A DNA stretch of 64,000 nucleotides from Herbinix luporum (lineage in GTDB: Bacteria > Bacillota > Clostridia > Lachnospirales > Lachnospiraceae), in NCBI RefSeq assembly GCF_900070325.1, contig NZ_LN879430.1, forward strand, positions 1,233,379 through 1,297,378, given 5' to 3'. The notes beneath the pieces were generated by a model. That model was not told the origin of the DNA. It did not search any database and saw only the letters and a program-made list of their open reading frames with translations. The translations under genes were made by a program, and so were the position numbers. Of the stretch, positions 43,033 to 53,117 are shown piece after piece; position 1 is the stretch's first letter, and every line of letters begins with the position of its first letter.

Positions 43033-46000
43033 TTACTCCTTTGAAAATAATATATCCAATAAATCAGCTTTGCCAAGATATATTAATGAAAGTCCTGAAC
43101 CGGTAAGGTAGCTAATAATAAAATAGGCCACACTTGCTCCGTAATATATAAAGTACTTCGGAAAAATTAGAGAATATATGAAAACCGGAATCAATCCTAG
43201 TAAAAAAAGTATCAGCTGTTCTATAAAAAATGATAAAAATACATATGTTCTTTTTGCCCCCATACTTCTCATAATAGCTAGCTCGCTTATTCTATGACGA
43301 ATCAGTAAGTATGAAACCATAAATCCTATTACTCCAAATAAAATCAACATAATTGGATTTAATATATTCATTAACTTAATATGATTATCAAAGGGTTTTA
43401 TGGTTTCCTCCAGCTTTTTATCCTGGATTACTATGGCTCTTCTATTATTTTTTATCTGTCCGGCTTCACTATAACCTTGCTTATCCAAATACTCTCTAAA
43501 GGCAGCTAAATTCTTTGTATTTTTAAGGGTAAATGTAGCTGCCCTAACACTTCTTGGTAAGATTTCATTCCATATCCAAATAGTTTCCACTTGGGCTTGA
43601 GAATCTATAGGATAGCTATAATCTACATAGTAATCATGGTCATAGCTCATTATCCAAGGGGTATAAATGACGTCTGATTGCCAAGTTTGTTCATATATAC
43701 CTATCACTTCTAAATCTAATACACTACATAATGCATATTCTTCTTCATAAATATACCAAGCGGTTAAGCGGATGGTATCTCCCAAATCAATATTATTTTC
43801 ACTTGCAAAGTTTCTTGGAATTATTCCTATATTCTCATTTAAGCTAAGGGAGTCATAATCATAGCCTGATAGAAATTCTACTTCACAGTCTTGATTATCA
43901 AAAAACTCTGGAGTATATCTTATATCATCAGCATAAGCTAATTTTGGCATCTTAGGTATTATATTTAAAAACCAATCAAATCCAAAAGCATTCTTATGTT
44001 TTCTTATATTGGGATATGATTGTAGCTCTGGAAATTCCCTACCATCCTTTGTCTTTGAAATCCCCATATATTCATAATGTACTGCATTATAAAGATACAT
44101 TTCCTTAAAAAATTCCGAAGAATCCAGTAGTTTTCTTCTTTCTTCATAAATCTTTGAAGAAGAATATTCGCCCCCACTTATTAATTCATTGTAAACTTCC
44201 GTGCCCCATCCCATTCTATAGGAATAATTAGGGTCTATAAGCCTAAAAATATCATATTGAAGATTTAACCCTCCAAGATCACGGGTTTCATTCTTGAATG
44301 TGGTCATATAGGCATTTACAGGTATATTGTCATATACATTTGCCTTTTTACTTTTCTCCATATTAGAAAGATAGCCAAGAAACACAAGAAAAACCGACAT
44401 AATAAAGGCAAGTATAGGGACAATAAAACTCCTGCCGGCACTTCTAACTAAAGAAATTAAAGCAAATTTTAAAGAAAGGGGACGTATACGGCCAAATAAT
44501 ATATCTTTTTTATTTGCTTTTGATGGATGAATTTCTTGTATACTCTTTTTCTTAGGAGATACCTTCTTTGGTCTATTTACTTTAAATTTATCACCATTAA
44601 ATACATATAATGTAAGACAGTTTATCAATATAAAGCCTATAATTAGTATTAGTAATATAATAATTACAGGAATCCAATAATTAATTCTGATTTTGGTCTC
44701 AAAATCTAGTCTAAGCCCTAGGGCTCTTTCACTGTACATTAAATCCCTATTATATGATGAAGTCATGCTGTCGAAGATTATTTTTGTTAAACTTCCTATA
44801 AATACTGATGTTATAAATGCTCCTATGGTAGAAGCCACCATAAGCAAAAGCATTGAACCAAATAAAATATATGTTAGGGTTCGCTTCTTACCTGCTCCTA
44901 AAGCCAGCATATTAATTATGGTATCCTTCTGCTTAATAACATATAAATAAGAAAATAAAACAAGTATAATAATAGCCGAAAGTCCCCCTAGAAGCAGTAG
45001 TAGAATTGAAGTATCCTTTAACTCAACTATAGGTTTTAAGGCTGCTTCATAACCTTGGTCATATAGGGTAAATTTCATATTGGCAAGCAAATCTTTTTTA
45101 TATGCTTCTATAAAGATATTACCTGTACCGTTTTTTACAAGATATCTAGCCAATGTGGTTGAATGAAAATCCTGACTTATCCAATCTGCCATTGGCATAT
45201 ATATCTTAAATATATTGTTCTCTTTATTATCAAAGATACCTACTACTTCATAAGCAGCCTCATAACTGAAACTATAATCTTTAAAATAATCTGATAATCC
45301 AATTCCTTTTTTCCCATAATGAAGATTTAACTTAAGGCTATCCCCTATATTAAGTTCATAAATCTCTGCTAAGGTTTTACTGATTAAAATAACATTATTA
45401 TTTCCTTCTTGATATTCTTCCGGTAAAAAACCCCTACCCGTGCTTATAATCAAATCACCATTAAAATATGGCTCACAAGCCTCCAAATTAGTAACCATGG
45501 TAACCGGAAGAGAACTATCAACTACATTAAAAGCCTCTGCCAGTTCCAATAATTCCTCTCCCTCTTTTGTTTCATAAAAGTCCGCTTTCTCATGGAGGTC
45601 AATTACATAATTGAAACCTTCTAAACCATTTGGAATTTGCGGTGTAATAATAGGCATAGGGTTTTTTCCGTCGGCTAAACTTCCTATAATTAAATACTTA
45701 TGACCCTGTACAAAATTATAACCGGCTGCTTCCCCATACTCATTTAGACTATTTAAGATTACATATGTATTTTCTCTCATTGTCTTCCCAAAATAAACCT
45801 TATTTACAATAGCCTGATATAAGGTATCGTCGTAAGGCTTAATATTAAAAACTTCTATAATAACATAATTATTAATATCTGAAAGACTCTGATTAATTTG
45901 ATTTTCAGCTACATATGCATAAGCGGATTTTTCCATATTTACCGAAAGAACATTAGAATCCTTCATTAATTTTTGAAAATCAAAATCGGACAGATCCTTA

Positions 46001-46224
46001 TTCATTCTTTCAAAAAAGGCCTCTTGATTATTATCTGAATTACCCAGATAAGATAGTTCTACTACTGTAGAAAAGGTTTTGTCTGCATCTAAAAGCATAT
46101 TATGGGCAGACATATACATTCCGGCTCCAATACTTAAAATTATAGATAAAAATCCGATTAAGCAAAAAAACAATATGGATTTTTTTGGTGTCCGTACAAT
46201 ACTTTTAATACTATGTGATATCAT
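43033..46224 (-). CDS. Large FtsX/MacB-like ABC transporter permease
   Basis: A permease of 1063 residues, far above the 400 of simple MacB permeases. It has two FtsX-type modules: helix 1 (about 12-35), a large extracellular domain (about 40-400), three helices (about 405-535), a basic cytoplasmic linker rich in Lys/Pro (about 545-580), then another helix, a second extracellular domain and three closing helices (about 955-1055; IMRSMGAKRTYVFLSFFIEQL). This resembles BceB-like and VexC-like exporters. It starts 13 bases after the GTPase stop, so both are on one transcript. Confidence 0.88.
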   Translation of the reverse strand: MISHSIKSIVRTPKKSILFFCLIGFLSIILSIGAGMYMSAHNMLLDADKTFSTVVELSYLGNSDNNQEAFFERMNKDLSDFDFQKLMKDSNVLSVNMEKSAYAYVAENQINQSLSDINNYVIIEVFNIKPYDDTLYQAIVNKVYFGKTMRENTYVILNSLNEYGEAAGYNFVQGHKYLIIGSLADGKNPMPIITPQIPNGLEGFNYVIDLHEKADFYETKEGEELLELAEAFNVVDSSLPVTMVTNLEACEPYFNGDLIISTGRGFLPEEYQEGNNNVILISKTLAEIYELNIGDSLKLNLHYGKKGIGLSDYFKDYSFSYEAAYEVVGIFDNKENNIFKIYMPMADWISQDFHSTTLARYLVKNGTGNIFIEAYKKDLLANMKFTLYDQGYEAALKPIVELKDTSILLLLLGGLSAIIILVLFSYLYVIKQKDTIINMLALGAGKKRTLTYILFGSMLLLMVASTIGAFITSVFIGSLTKIIFDSMTSSYNRDLMYSERALGLRLDFETKIRINYWIPVIIILLILIIGFILINCLTLYVFNGDKFKVNRPKKVSPKKKSIQEIHPSKANKKDILFGRIRPLSLKFALISLVRSAGRSFIVPILAFIMSVFLVFLGYLSNMEKSKKANVYDNIPVNAYMTTFKNETRDLGGLNLQYDIFRLIDPNYSYRMGWGTEVYNELISGGEYSSSKIYEERRKLLDSSEFFKEMYLYNAVHYEYMGISKTKDGREFPELQSYPNIRKHKNAFGFDWFLNIIPKMPKLAYADDIRYTPEFFDNQDCEVEFLSGYDYDSLSLNENIGIIPRNFASENNIDLGDTIRLTAWYIYEEEYALCSVLDLEVIGIYEQTWQSDVIYTPWIMSYDHDYYVDYSYPIDSQAQVETIWIWNEILPRSVRAATFTLKNTKNLAAFREYLDKQGYSEAGQIKNNRRAIVIQDKKLEETIKPFDNHIKLMNILNPIMLILFGVIGFMVSYLLIRHRISELAIMRSMGAKRTYVFLSFFIEQLILFLLGLIPVFIYSLIFPKYFIYYGASVAYFIISYLTGSGLSLIYLGKADLLDILFSKE

Positions 46225-46237
46225 AATCTTCCCCTTT

Positions 46238-48967
46238 TTATATATCTTCCTTCATAATATTAGACCCTTTATACCATTCTTCTGAAAGTAACTCTCCCAT
46301 ATATGCCTTATTATTTGAAGGCTTGTCCATATAATCTTGTCTGATTATGGTGTTTACTCTTATAATTTCTTCCTTAAGATCATTGGCTGAAAGTCTTACT
46401 GCCCCCCTACCCAGTATTATTAATTGCTCTAAGGCATCTGATGTGGCAACAACTACATGATTATCCTTTGCAATTTCATATGTTACTTTTTCAATATATT
46501 GGTCTGCAGTTTCGGCTTCTTTGGTATAGACCACATTAATATTTTTATATTTTTGTACTTCCCCCAGACCCCCTTTAACTTTATAGGCATCAAAAACTAG
46601 TATTACCGTACATTTTTTAAAACCTTGATAATTACATAGGATATCCATAAGCCTATACCTTGCCGCATCCATATTTTCAGTTGCCAATTCTTTTAACTCA
46701 TCCCAGGAGAATATGATATTATATCCGTCAACTAAAAGATATTCTTTAAGCTTTTTATTGGCTTCTGTCTTTATATATGCTTTTTTAGTTTGAGCCTTTT
46801 TATTTTCATATCCCAATCTACTTTGGGTATATACAGGACTCTGCTTAATAGGACCATAGGTTCTTGTAAATATTTCTTCAAGCTCTTTATCCTCTTGCCA
46901 AAAATCCTTATTCTTGGACAAAGATTTATTCTTAATAGGCTCAGTATTCTTGTCTTCCTCTACTGCCTTATCTTCTGCTTTATCTTTTAAATACTGATTC
47001 CAAATAGCACTTTCAATATGCATATATTCCTCAACTTGATCCCATTTTACCAAAAAACTTTCCCCATGGGAACAAAACACCGACCCGGTTGGATTATCAA
47101 AATCCTGCTCACTGTCATAGTCTATTTTACTAATCACCTCTTCAAAGTTATGACAAGGCTGGTATCCTGCCGGGGTACAAAACAAATTACCCCTTCCTCT
47201 TGTATAAGCATTTACTTCCACCTGATAACCGCTCATGGTAGCAACAGGAGCATTACCGATTAGAAGGGCCATATCCCCATTTATCTGTGGGGGATCAAAA
47301 CTTCCCTTCATCCTCTGAATGTCCGTCATAGCCCGTCCTACATTTTCCGTGGGTAGCTCTAATTTAAATGAATAATATGGTTCCAGCAAAATGCTCTTAG
47401 CTTTTTTCAAACCTTGACGAATTGCCCTATAGGTTGCCTGCCTGAAATCTCCCCCTTCCGTATGCTTTAGATGGGCACGGCCTGCAATAAGGGTAATCTT
47501 TATATCCGTAATCGGTGATCCTGTTAATATACCAAGGTGTTCTTTTTCTTTTAAATGGGTTAAAATCAGTCTTTGCCAGCTACCTTCCAAATCATCTTCA
47601 CTGCATTTACTGTCAAATATCAATCCACTTCCCGGCTCCCCAGGCTCTAATAGTAAGTGAACCTCGGCATAATGGCGAAGTGGCTCAAAATGCCCTACTC
47701 CTACCACCGCTTCCTCAATGGTTTCTTTATATAAGATGTTGCCCGGTCCAAACTCTACATCAAGGTTAAACCGTTCTTTTATTAAAGTTTTTAATATTTC
47801 AGTTTGTACCTCCCCCATCAGTTGTATATGAATTTCCTGTAGCTTTTCATGCCATACTATATGTAACATGGGATCTTCTTCTTCTAATTGGCGAAGTTGT
47901 GAAAGTACACTAAAAGCATTACATTCAGGGGGTAATATAAGCTGATAGGTAAGTACAGGTTTTAATATAGGGATATTTAAATCTTCTTCCATACCCAGTC
48001 CCTCACCGGGAAAAGTATTACTAAGTCCGGTAACAGCACATACGGTACCTGCCTCTAACTGATCTACCGTATAATATTTAGAACCGGAATAAATTCGTAT
48101 CTGATCTACCTTTTCTTCCCATGTTTTCTTATGATCTAAATCACTGACAATTCTGCTTTCTTTTTTATTTGTTAATTTCATCTTAACCTTAAGGAGGCCG
48201 CCGGTAATCTTCATATGGGTAAGACGGTTTCCCTGCTCATCCCTAGATATTTTATAAACTTTTGCAGCAAAATCAGTTGGGTACTTGTTAGATTTTGTAT
48301 ATTGGTTAAGTCCATCTAATAATTCCTCCACCCCATCAATTTTCAAGGCAGAGCCAAAATAGCAGGGAAATACTTTTCTTTCAAAAATAGCCTCCACAAT
48401 AGAGTTTCTATTAATACTTCCATTTTCAATATATTGATTTAGTAAACTCTCATGACAAAGGGCCAAGTTTTCCATAAGAATATTAATATCTTGGCCTTTG
48501 CTAAAATCTACGCATCCTTCATCAAGTTTTTCCTTAAACTCATCCATTAATGACTGATTGTCCCTAACCTTAAGATCCATCTTATTTATAAATAAAAATG
48601 TTGGTATCTTATATTGACTTAACAACTTCCATAAGGTTTCAGTATGACCTTGTATTCCGTCACTTCCGCTAATGACTAATATAGCATAATCTAAAACCTG
48701 CAGAGTCCGCTCCATTTCTGCAGAAAAATCCACATGTCCCGGCGTATCCAGTAGAGTAATTTCCAAATTCTTATATGAGATGACTGCCTGCTTAGAAAAT
48801 ATAGTAATTCCCCTTGACCTTTCCAAGTCATAATTATCTAAAAATGCATTCTTATGGTCTACTCTTCCAAACTTTCTAATGCTACCGGTTAGATATAGTA
48901 AGCTTTCTGCTAAGGTGGTTTTTCCTGCATCCACATGAGCCAGTATTCCTATAACAAGTTTCTTCAT
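46238..48967 (-). CDS. TetM/EF-G-like translation GTPase fused to an NYN (Rae1/YacP-like) nuclease domain
   Basis: A 909-residue protein. The N-terminal 640 residues match ribosomal-protection GTPases: G1 HVDAGKTT (11-18), G3 DTPGH (74-78), G4 NKMD (128-131), then EF-G domains II to V. The loop that is SPVS in Tet(M) reads HTEGG here (502-506), so tetracycline displacement is doubtful. After a Lys/Glu-rich linker (about 655-735), residues 741-875 form an NYN domain with VDGYNII, VFDAY, TADQYIE and TSDALEQ, carrying the acidic residues of the Rae1/YacP endoribonuclease. A MacB-like ABC transporter follows. Confidence 0.9.
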   Translation of the reverse strand: MKKLVIGILAHVDAGKTTLAESLLYLTGSIRKFGRVDHKNAFLDNYDLERSRGITIFSKQAVISYKNLEITLLDTPGHVDFSAEMERTLQVLDYAILVISGSDGIQGHTETLWKLLSQYKIPTFLFINKMDLKVRDNQSLMDEFKEKLDEGCVDFSKGQDINILMENLALCHESLLNQYIENGSINRNSIVEAIFERKVFPCYFGSALKIDGVEELLDGLNQYTKSNKYPTDFAAKVYKISRDEQGNRLTHMKITGGLLKVKMKLTNKKESRIVSDLDHKKTWEEKVDQIRIYSGSKYYTVDQLEAGTVCAVTGLSNTFPGEGLGMEEDLNIPILKPVLTYQLILPPECNAFSVLSQLRQLEEEDPMLHIVWHEKLQEIHIQLMGEVQTEILKTLIKERFNLDVEFGPGNILYKETIEEAVVGVGHFEPLRHYAEVHLLLEPGEPGSGLIFDSKCSEDDLEGSWQRLILTHLKEKEHLGILTGSPITDIKITLIAGRAHLKHTEGGDFRQATYRAIRQGLKKAKSILLEPYYSFKLELPTENVGRAMTDIQRMKGSFDPPQINGDMALLIGNAPVATMSGYQVEVNAYTRGRGNLFCTPAGYQPCHNFEEVISKIDYDSEQDFDNPTGSVFCSHGESFLVKWDQVEEYMHIESAIWNQYLKDKAEDKAVEEDKNTEPIKNKSLSKNKDFWQEDKELEEIFTRTYGPIKQSPVYTQSRLGYENKKAQTKKAYIKTEANKKLKEYLLVDGYNIIFSWDELKELATENMDAARYRLMDILCNYQGFKKCTVILVFDAYKVKGGLGEVQKYKNINVVYTKEAETADQYIEKVTYEIAKDNHVVVATSDALEQLIILGRGAVRLSANDLKEEIIRVNTIIRQDYMDKPSNNKAYMGELLSEEWYKGSNIMKEDI

Positions 48968-49152
48968 AAAAATCTCCAGTCTAGTATTTATATAATCAAA
49001 TCCTAGTAAGTTAAGAACTACTAGATTCTTGTAAAATGTATGATTATAATTTTTAATATAGTTAAAAAGTCATAAATAATATTATTTCTATGATAAAATA
49101 TATATTTCTAGATTTCAAGTATATAGTTTATACTATTAGAATTGATTATGCT

Positions 49153-49518
49153 TTATCTTCCAAGTTCCCTCCAATGATTATCAGCTTCATATAACTCCAT
49201 TAAAGCAGCTGATTTATCTTTTGCCATCACAGCTCCCCTTAGTCTTGCAATACAAGTACTAAAGCTATTAATCTCATCTCTTTCAGAAGCAAATTGTACT
49301 CTTTTTAAAACCTTATCCCAGGCTTTGTTTAAATCCTTAAGTTTACTATCAGCCTCATCCCATGAATCATCATTAACCATTTCAATCATATCATTAATAG
49401 ACTGAATAATATCATCATTTTTACCTATGGGTTTTTTAAGAATATGTCCGCTATGCATTATACATATAAATATAATTAAGATAAAAATCGGAATTGCTGT
49501 AATTAAAAACTTCCTCAT
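49153..49518 (-). CDS. DUF4363 family protein
   Basis: A 121-residue protein with one N-terminal membrane helix (about 5-23) and an extracellular helical domain carrying the family pattern WDEADSKLKDLNKAWDKV and AALMELYEADNHWREL. It lies 9 bases downstream of the DUF421 gene with its own AGGAGGG site; the two families are regularly adjacent in Firmicutes, and the pair is presumed to act together in the envelope. The function is unknown. Confidence 0.87.
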   Translation of the reverse strand: MRKFLITAIPIFILIIFICIMHSGHILKKPIGKNDDIIQSINDMIEMVNDDSWDEADSKLKDLNKAWDKVLKRVQFASERDEINSFSTCIARLRGAVMAKDKSAALMELYEADNHWRELGR

Positions 49519-49527
49519 AGAACCCTC

Positions 49528-50256
49528 CTAAAATGGACCTTTATAATCTCCTATATCCTTAACCTTTTTCATATTATCTTTATACTTATCTACATATAAA
49601 CTGCCGGCATCATTTAAGGTAACTAAAAACGCTTCAGATACATCCTTAATACCATATTTTTTAAGCTGGTTCATAAGCCACTTTTTATCTTTATTCATTT
49701 GTTTTAAGTTTTCCTCTATAAGTACTCCGTCATAAACTAACTCAGTGCTAATTCCAGTGGGTTCTGCCTTAATATTCATATCTTTTCGAGTTAAGGGCAG
49801 ATATTCAGGTTTTTTAAGTACTGAAAGGCTTCCATTTGGTTCTAAAATAGCATAATCCACTTCATTTAAATCAAAGATTCCTTGATTACGCATAAGTTCT
49901 AGGATATCTGTAATCCTGAATTTCATCTTTTTTAGAACATCATCCATTATCTTACCCTTCATAATAACTATAGTAGGCTCCCCTTCTATTACCTTGGCAG
50001 CATATCTCCATTTTAAAGTGATATATTGCATTATATAGGCTAAAGCTGCCCATGAGGCTAAACCTACAAAATGGGGCCAGGTCCTACTAGATAAGTCCAC
50101 AGTAGCCTCAGAAGCTATAGAACCAATGGTAATTCCAAGAATATAATCAAAATAAGTTAATTGACTAATTTGCTCTTTACCTAATATTCTTGTAAATATT
50201 AGAAGAGTAAAAAAACTAATTATTGCCCTAACAAGTACTACTAATCCTTCATTCAC
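49528..50256 (-). CDS. DUF421 (YetF/YcaP family) membrane protein
   Basis: A 242-residue protein with three N-terminal membrane helices and a C-terminal cytoplasmic DUF421 domain. Characteristic stretches are GKEQISQLTYFDYILGITIGS, EGEPTIVIMKGKI, LMRNQGIFDLNEVDYAILEPNGSLSVLKK and LIYDGVL-like text near residue 170. An ATTTGGAGG site precedes the ATG. In spore-formers several paralogues occur, some tied to spore germination membranes; no specific role can be assigned here. Confidence 0.9.
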   Translation of the reverse strand: MNEGLVVLVRAIISFFTLLIFTRILGKEQISQLTYFDYILGITIGSIASEATVDLSSRTWPHFVGLASWAALAYIMQYITLKWRYAAKVIEGEPTIVIMKGKIMDDVLKKMKFRITDILELMRNQGIFDLNEVDYAILEPNGSLSVLKKPEYLPLTRKDMNIKAEPTGISTELVYDGVLIEENLKQMNKDKKWLMNQLKKYGIKDVSEAFLVTLNDAGSLYVDKYKDNMKKVKDIGDYKGPF

Positions 50257-50372
50257 TTTAATTCCTCCAAATTATAGATTCAATCTATATTATCCTGTAT
50301 CTATTGGAATTTATACACATAATTAGACCTTGACTAAGTAATAAACTTAAACTGTAATATATATCGCATAAT

Positions 50373-50401
50373 TTGACAAAAATCAGCTGTAATGTTAATC
50401 T
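50373..50401 (+). promoter_or_regulatory. Promoter of the MATE transporter gene
   Basis: Perfect TTGACA (50373-50378), a 17-base spacer and TAATCT (50396-50401). Transcription would start near 50408, leaving a leader of about 87 bases that is A-rich and without evident hairpins. Confidence 0.65.
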
Positions 50402-50494
50402 AAATCGGTCTAAATTTATTTAAATAGGGCAATAAAAAAGAGAAATCGAATTAAAAAAATTGACAAAAGAATATAGCAAATGAAAGGACATCAC

Positions 50495-51829
50495 ATGAAG
50501 ACGGAAACGAATTTTCTTGAAGGTAAAGAATCTAAGGTTATAATTAGTTTTGCCATACCAATGATAATTGGCAATATATTTCAACAATTATATAATGTTG
50601 CAGATACTATTATAGTTGGAAAATTCATTGGCCCTGAGGCTTTAGCGGCTGTGGGCAGCGCTTTTTCTATAATGGTATTACTTACATCTATTATATTTGG
50701 TCTTTGTATGGGCAGTAGTGCTGTATTTTCCTATCTGTATGGTATGAAGGACATTGAAAATTTAAAGAACAGTTTTTTTACTTCATTTTGTTTTATTGGA
50801 ATCATAAGCTTATTAATAAATATCGCATCATTAGTTTTTATCGATGAAATAATATCCTTTATAAATATCCCTGAGGAGATAATCATAGATACAAAAAAAT
50901 ATCTGCAAATAATATTTTACGGAATCGTCTTAACATATCTTTATAATTACTTTACAGCAGTTATGCGAAGTATGGGAAATTCCATAACACCCCTTATCTT
51001 CCTAATAATATCAGCTCTTATTAATATCCTGCTAGATATAGTATTTGTAGTACCCTTAGATATGGGTATAGCCGGTGCAGCTTATGCTACAATAATAGCT
51101 CAAATGTTTTCGGGCATTGGCCTTTGCATATACTGTATAGTAAAGGTTCCTCAATTTAGATTTAAAAGAAGGCATCTTCATTTTAATAAAAAAATATTGA
51201 AAATGATTACAAACAACTCGGTACTATCAAGTATTCAACAATCAATTATGAATTTTGGTATTTTACTTATTCAGGGACTAGTAAATAGCTTTGGAGTCTC
51301 AGTAATGGCTGCATTTACAGCTGTTGTTAAAATTGAAAGTTTCGCTTATATGCCTGTACAGGACTTTGGAAATGCTTTTTCTATCTTTGTTGCTCAAAAT
51401 AAGGGAGCCGGACAACTTAAACGAATTCATAAAGGTATCCGGTCCGCCCTAAAAATAATTACTATATATTGCCTTATTATTACTAGCTTTATACTAATAT
51501 TTGCCAAACCCTTATTATATATATTCATAAATAAAGATAAAATAGAGATATTGAATATCGGAACTCAATATCTCTATATAGTAGCAGTATTTTATTGTTT
51601 AATCGGATATCTATTTATGTTCTATGGTTTATTTCGAGGATATGGAAGACCGGAAGTATCCATTATTCTTACCATAGCCAGCCTGGGTACCCGGGTTGCC
51701 CTAGCTTATACCCTTTCAGCCATACCTTGGATTGGTATCCTTGGTATATGGTGGTCAATTCCCATTGGCTGGGCTATAGCTGATATTATAGGTTTAATTA
51801 TGGTCAAATTCCTCCTAAAAAAACCTTAA
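50495..51829 (+). CDS. MATE family multidrug/cation efflux transporter
   Basis: A 444-residue transporter with twelve membrane helices. The N-terminal signature is complete (FAIPMIIGNIFQQLYNVADTIIVGKFIG), and MGIAGAAYATIIAQ in the middle and the second-half AYMPVQDFGNAFSIFVAQNKGAG are typical. ATG 50495 follows AAAGGA by 6 bases; an ATG at 50480 precedes that site. It exchanges drugs or metabolites for Na+ or H+. It stands alone between divergent DUF421 and convergent GH10 genes. Confidence 0.92.
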   Translation: MKTETNFLEGKESKVIISFAIPMIIGNIFQQLYNVADTIIVGKFIGPEALAAVGSAFSIMVLLTSIIFGLCMGSSAVFSYLYGMKDIENLKNSFFTSFCFIGIISLLINIASLVFIDEIISFINIPEEIIIDTKKYLQIIFYGIVLTYLYNYFTAVMRSMGNSITPLIFLIISALINILLDIVFVVPLDMGIAGAAYATIIAQMFSGIGLCIYCIVKVPQFRFKRRHLHFNKKILKMITNNSVLSSIQQSIMNFGILLIQGLVNSFGVSVMAAFTAVVKIESFAYMPVQDFGNAFSIFVAQNKGAGQLKRIHKGIRSALKIITIYCLIITSFILIFAKPLLYIFINKDKIEILNIGTQYLYIVAVFYCLIGYLFMFYGLFRGYGRPEVSIILTIASLGTRVALAYTLSAIPWIGILGIWWSIPIGWAIADIIGLIMVKFLLKKP

Positions 51830-51836
51830 ACTTCTA

Positions 51837-53117
51837 TTAATGACCGGAGTGATCGTAGTCTAAAACTGCTCCAAAGTAAGCATACTTTGGTTTCAAATCT
51901 TCATCAAATAGCAGAGGGCTACGATCCCTTCTCCATGATGCTCCGTCTGAAATACCCCAGAAAGTAATGCCGCTTACATTGGTAGTTCCAGCCTTATTAG
52001 CTTCAATTATACTACTTACAAGTTTGTAGTAATATTGTCCCTGTTTCTTAAGATTTTCCTCTGTAGGTTGAAGAATATTCTGCCATGTACCTAAGCTTAC
52101 GTCAATTTCAGTGATTTGTACATCTAATCCTGTAGCACTAAAGGCTTCTAAGGTCTTCATATATTTATCGATAGAATCTTCAGTATATAAATGGGCTTGA
52201 CATCCGATTCCGTCAATTAAAGAATTACCCTTATCATCTACTAATGATTTTGCCAATTTAACTACTGCATCGGTCTTAAATTGCTCGTTATAGTCATTAT
52301 AATAAAGTTTTATATGCTTGGGTGCATATTTTTTTGCATAATTAAATGCATGCCATATATAATCATCCCCTATAATCTGCTTCCATGGGCAATCTCTTAA
52401 AGAACCGTCATCCATAATTGCTTCATTTACAATATCATAGGCATAAAAAATATCTGAGTAACCCAGTTCATCTAAGATTTTGAAATTTTGTTTTAAATAG
52501 CTTTCCATTCTAGATAGCATTGTATCTTTGTCGACCATTTTCTTACTGGTATCAAATTTCTCATGGAAAATCCATTGAGGGGTTTGGCTATACCATACAA
52601 GAACGTGGCCCCTTACTTTCATATTATTCTTCTTAGCCCATTCTAGCTGTTCAATAGTTCTTTCCGGATATTCTACAACAATATCTCCGCTTTTAATACT
52701 CTTATCATGATTTAGTATAGCTTCCGGTTTCATATCATTTTCTAGGGTTACACTATTATAATTTTCTATAATATGATCAGAATAATTATTAATTACAAAT
52801 CCATTTATGCAAGTGCCAGCCTGCAAATTATGTTTTGCATAAACCCCTTTTATTCCACCTTCAACCAAGGGAAGTTCACTGGGGTTATAATCATCTTTTG
52901 GCTTTTCATCTTCGGTATTATCTTCTTGGTCATTATTATTGGTATCATCTTCCCCGGGTGTGGGTTCACTGTCTTCATTACCGGTATCTTGCTTATTATC
53001 CTCAACAGGATTAATCACTTCATCTGGGTTTTTGTCCTTCTTTTTACATCCTCCTATGACTATCAAAATAGATAATAATAAGAGAAAAACCCTTAATTTT
53101 TTTACCATTTGTCTCAT
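51837..53117 (-). CDS. GH10 endo-1,4-beta-xylanase, lipoprotein
   Basis: A 426-residue exported xylanase. A lipoprotein signal with lipobox VIGGC (Cys24) is followed by an Asp/Glu/Pro-rich linker (about 25-80) and one GH10 barrel (about 90-420). The acid/base Glu is in YDIVNEAI and the nucleophile in VQITEIDVSLG; RGHVLVWYSQTPQW and GITFWGISDGASWRR are further hallmarks. It cleaves xylan backbones at the cell surface, feeding the cytoplasmic GH43 enzyme at 22023. There is no carbohydrate-binding module. Confidence 0.94.
   Translation of the reverse strand: MRQMVKKLRVFLLLLSILIVIGGCKKKDKNPDEVINPVEDNKQDTGNEDSEPTPGEDDTNNNDQEDNTEDEKPKDDYNPSELPLVEGGIKGVYAKHNLQAGTCINGFVINNYSDHIIENYNSVTLENDMKPEAILNHDKSIKSGDIVVEYPERTIEQLEWAKKNNMKVRGHVLVWYSQTPQWIFHEKFDTSKKMVDKDTMLSRMESYLKQNFKILDELGYSDIFYAYDIVNEAIMDDGSLRDCPWKQIIGDDYIWHAFNYAKKYAPKHIKLYYNDYNEQFKTDAVVKLAKSLVDDKGNSLIDGIGCQAHLYTEDSIDKYMKTLEAFSATGLDVQITEIDVSLGTWQNILQPTEENLKKQGQYYYKLVSSIIEANKAGTTNVSGITFWGISDGASWRRDRSPLLFDEDLKPKYAYFGAVLDYDHSGH

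Noticed and set aside
46238..48967. Plain tetracycline resistance gene
   Set aside because: The displacement loop differs from Tet(M)/Tet(O) and the protein is about 270 residues longer because of an NYN domain, so a simple resistance label is not supported.
50460..50488. Second TTGACA promoter close to the MATE gene
   Set aside because: A -10 at the right spacing would fall inside the ribosome site, so a transcript could not be translated normally.
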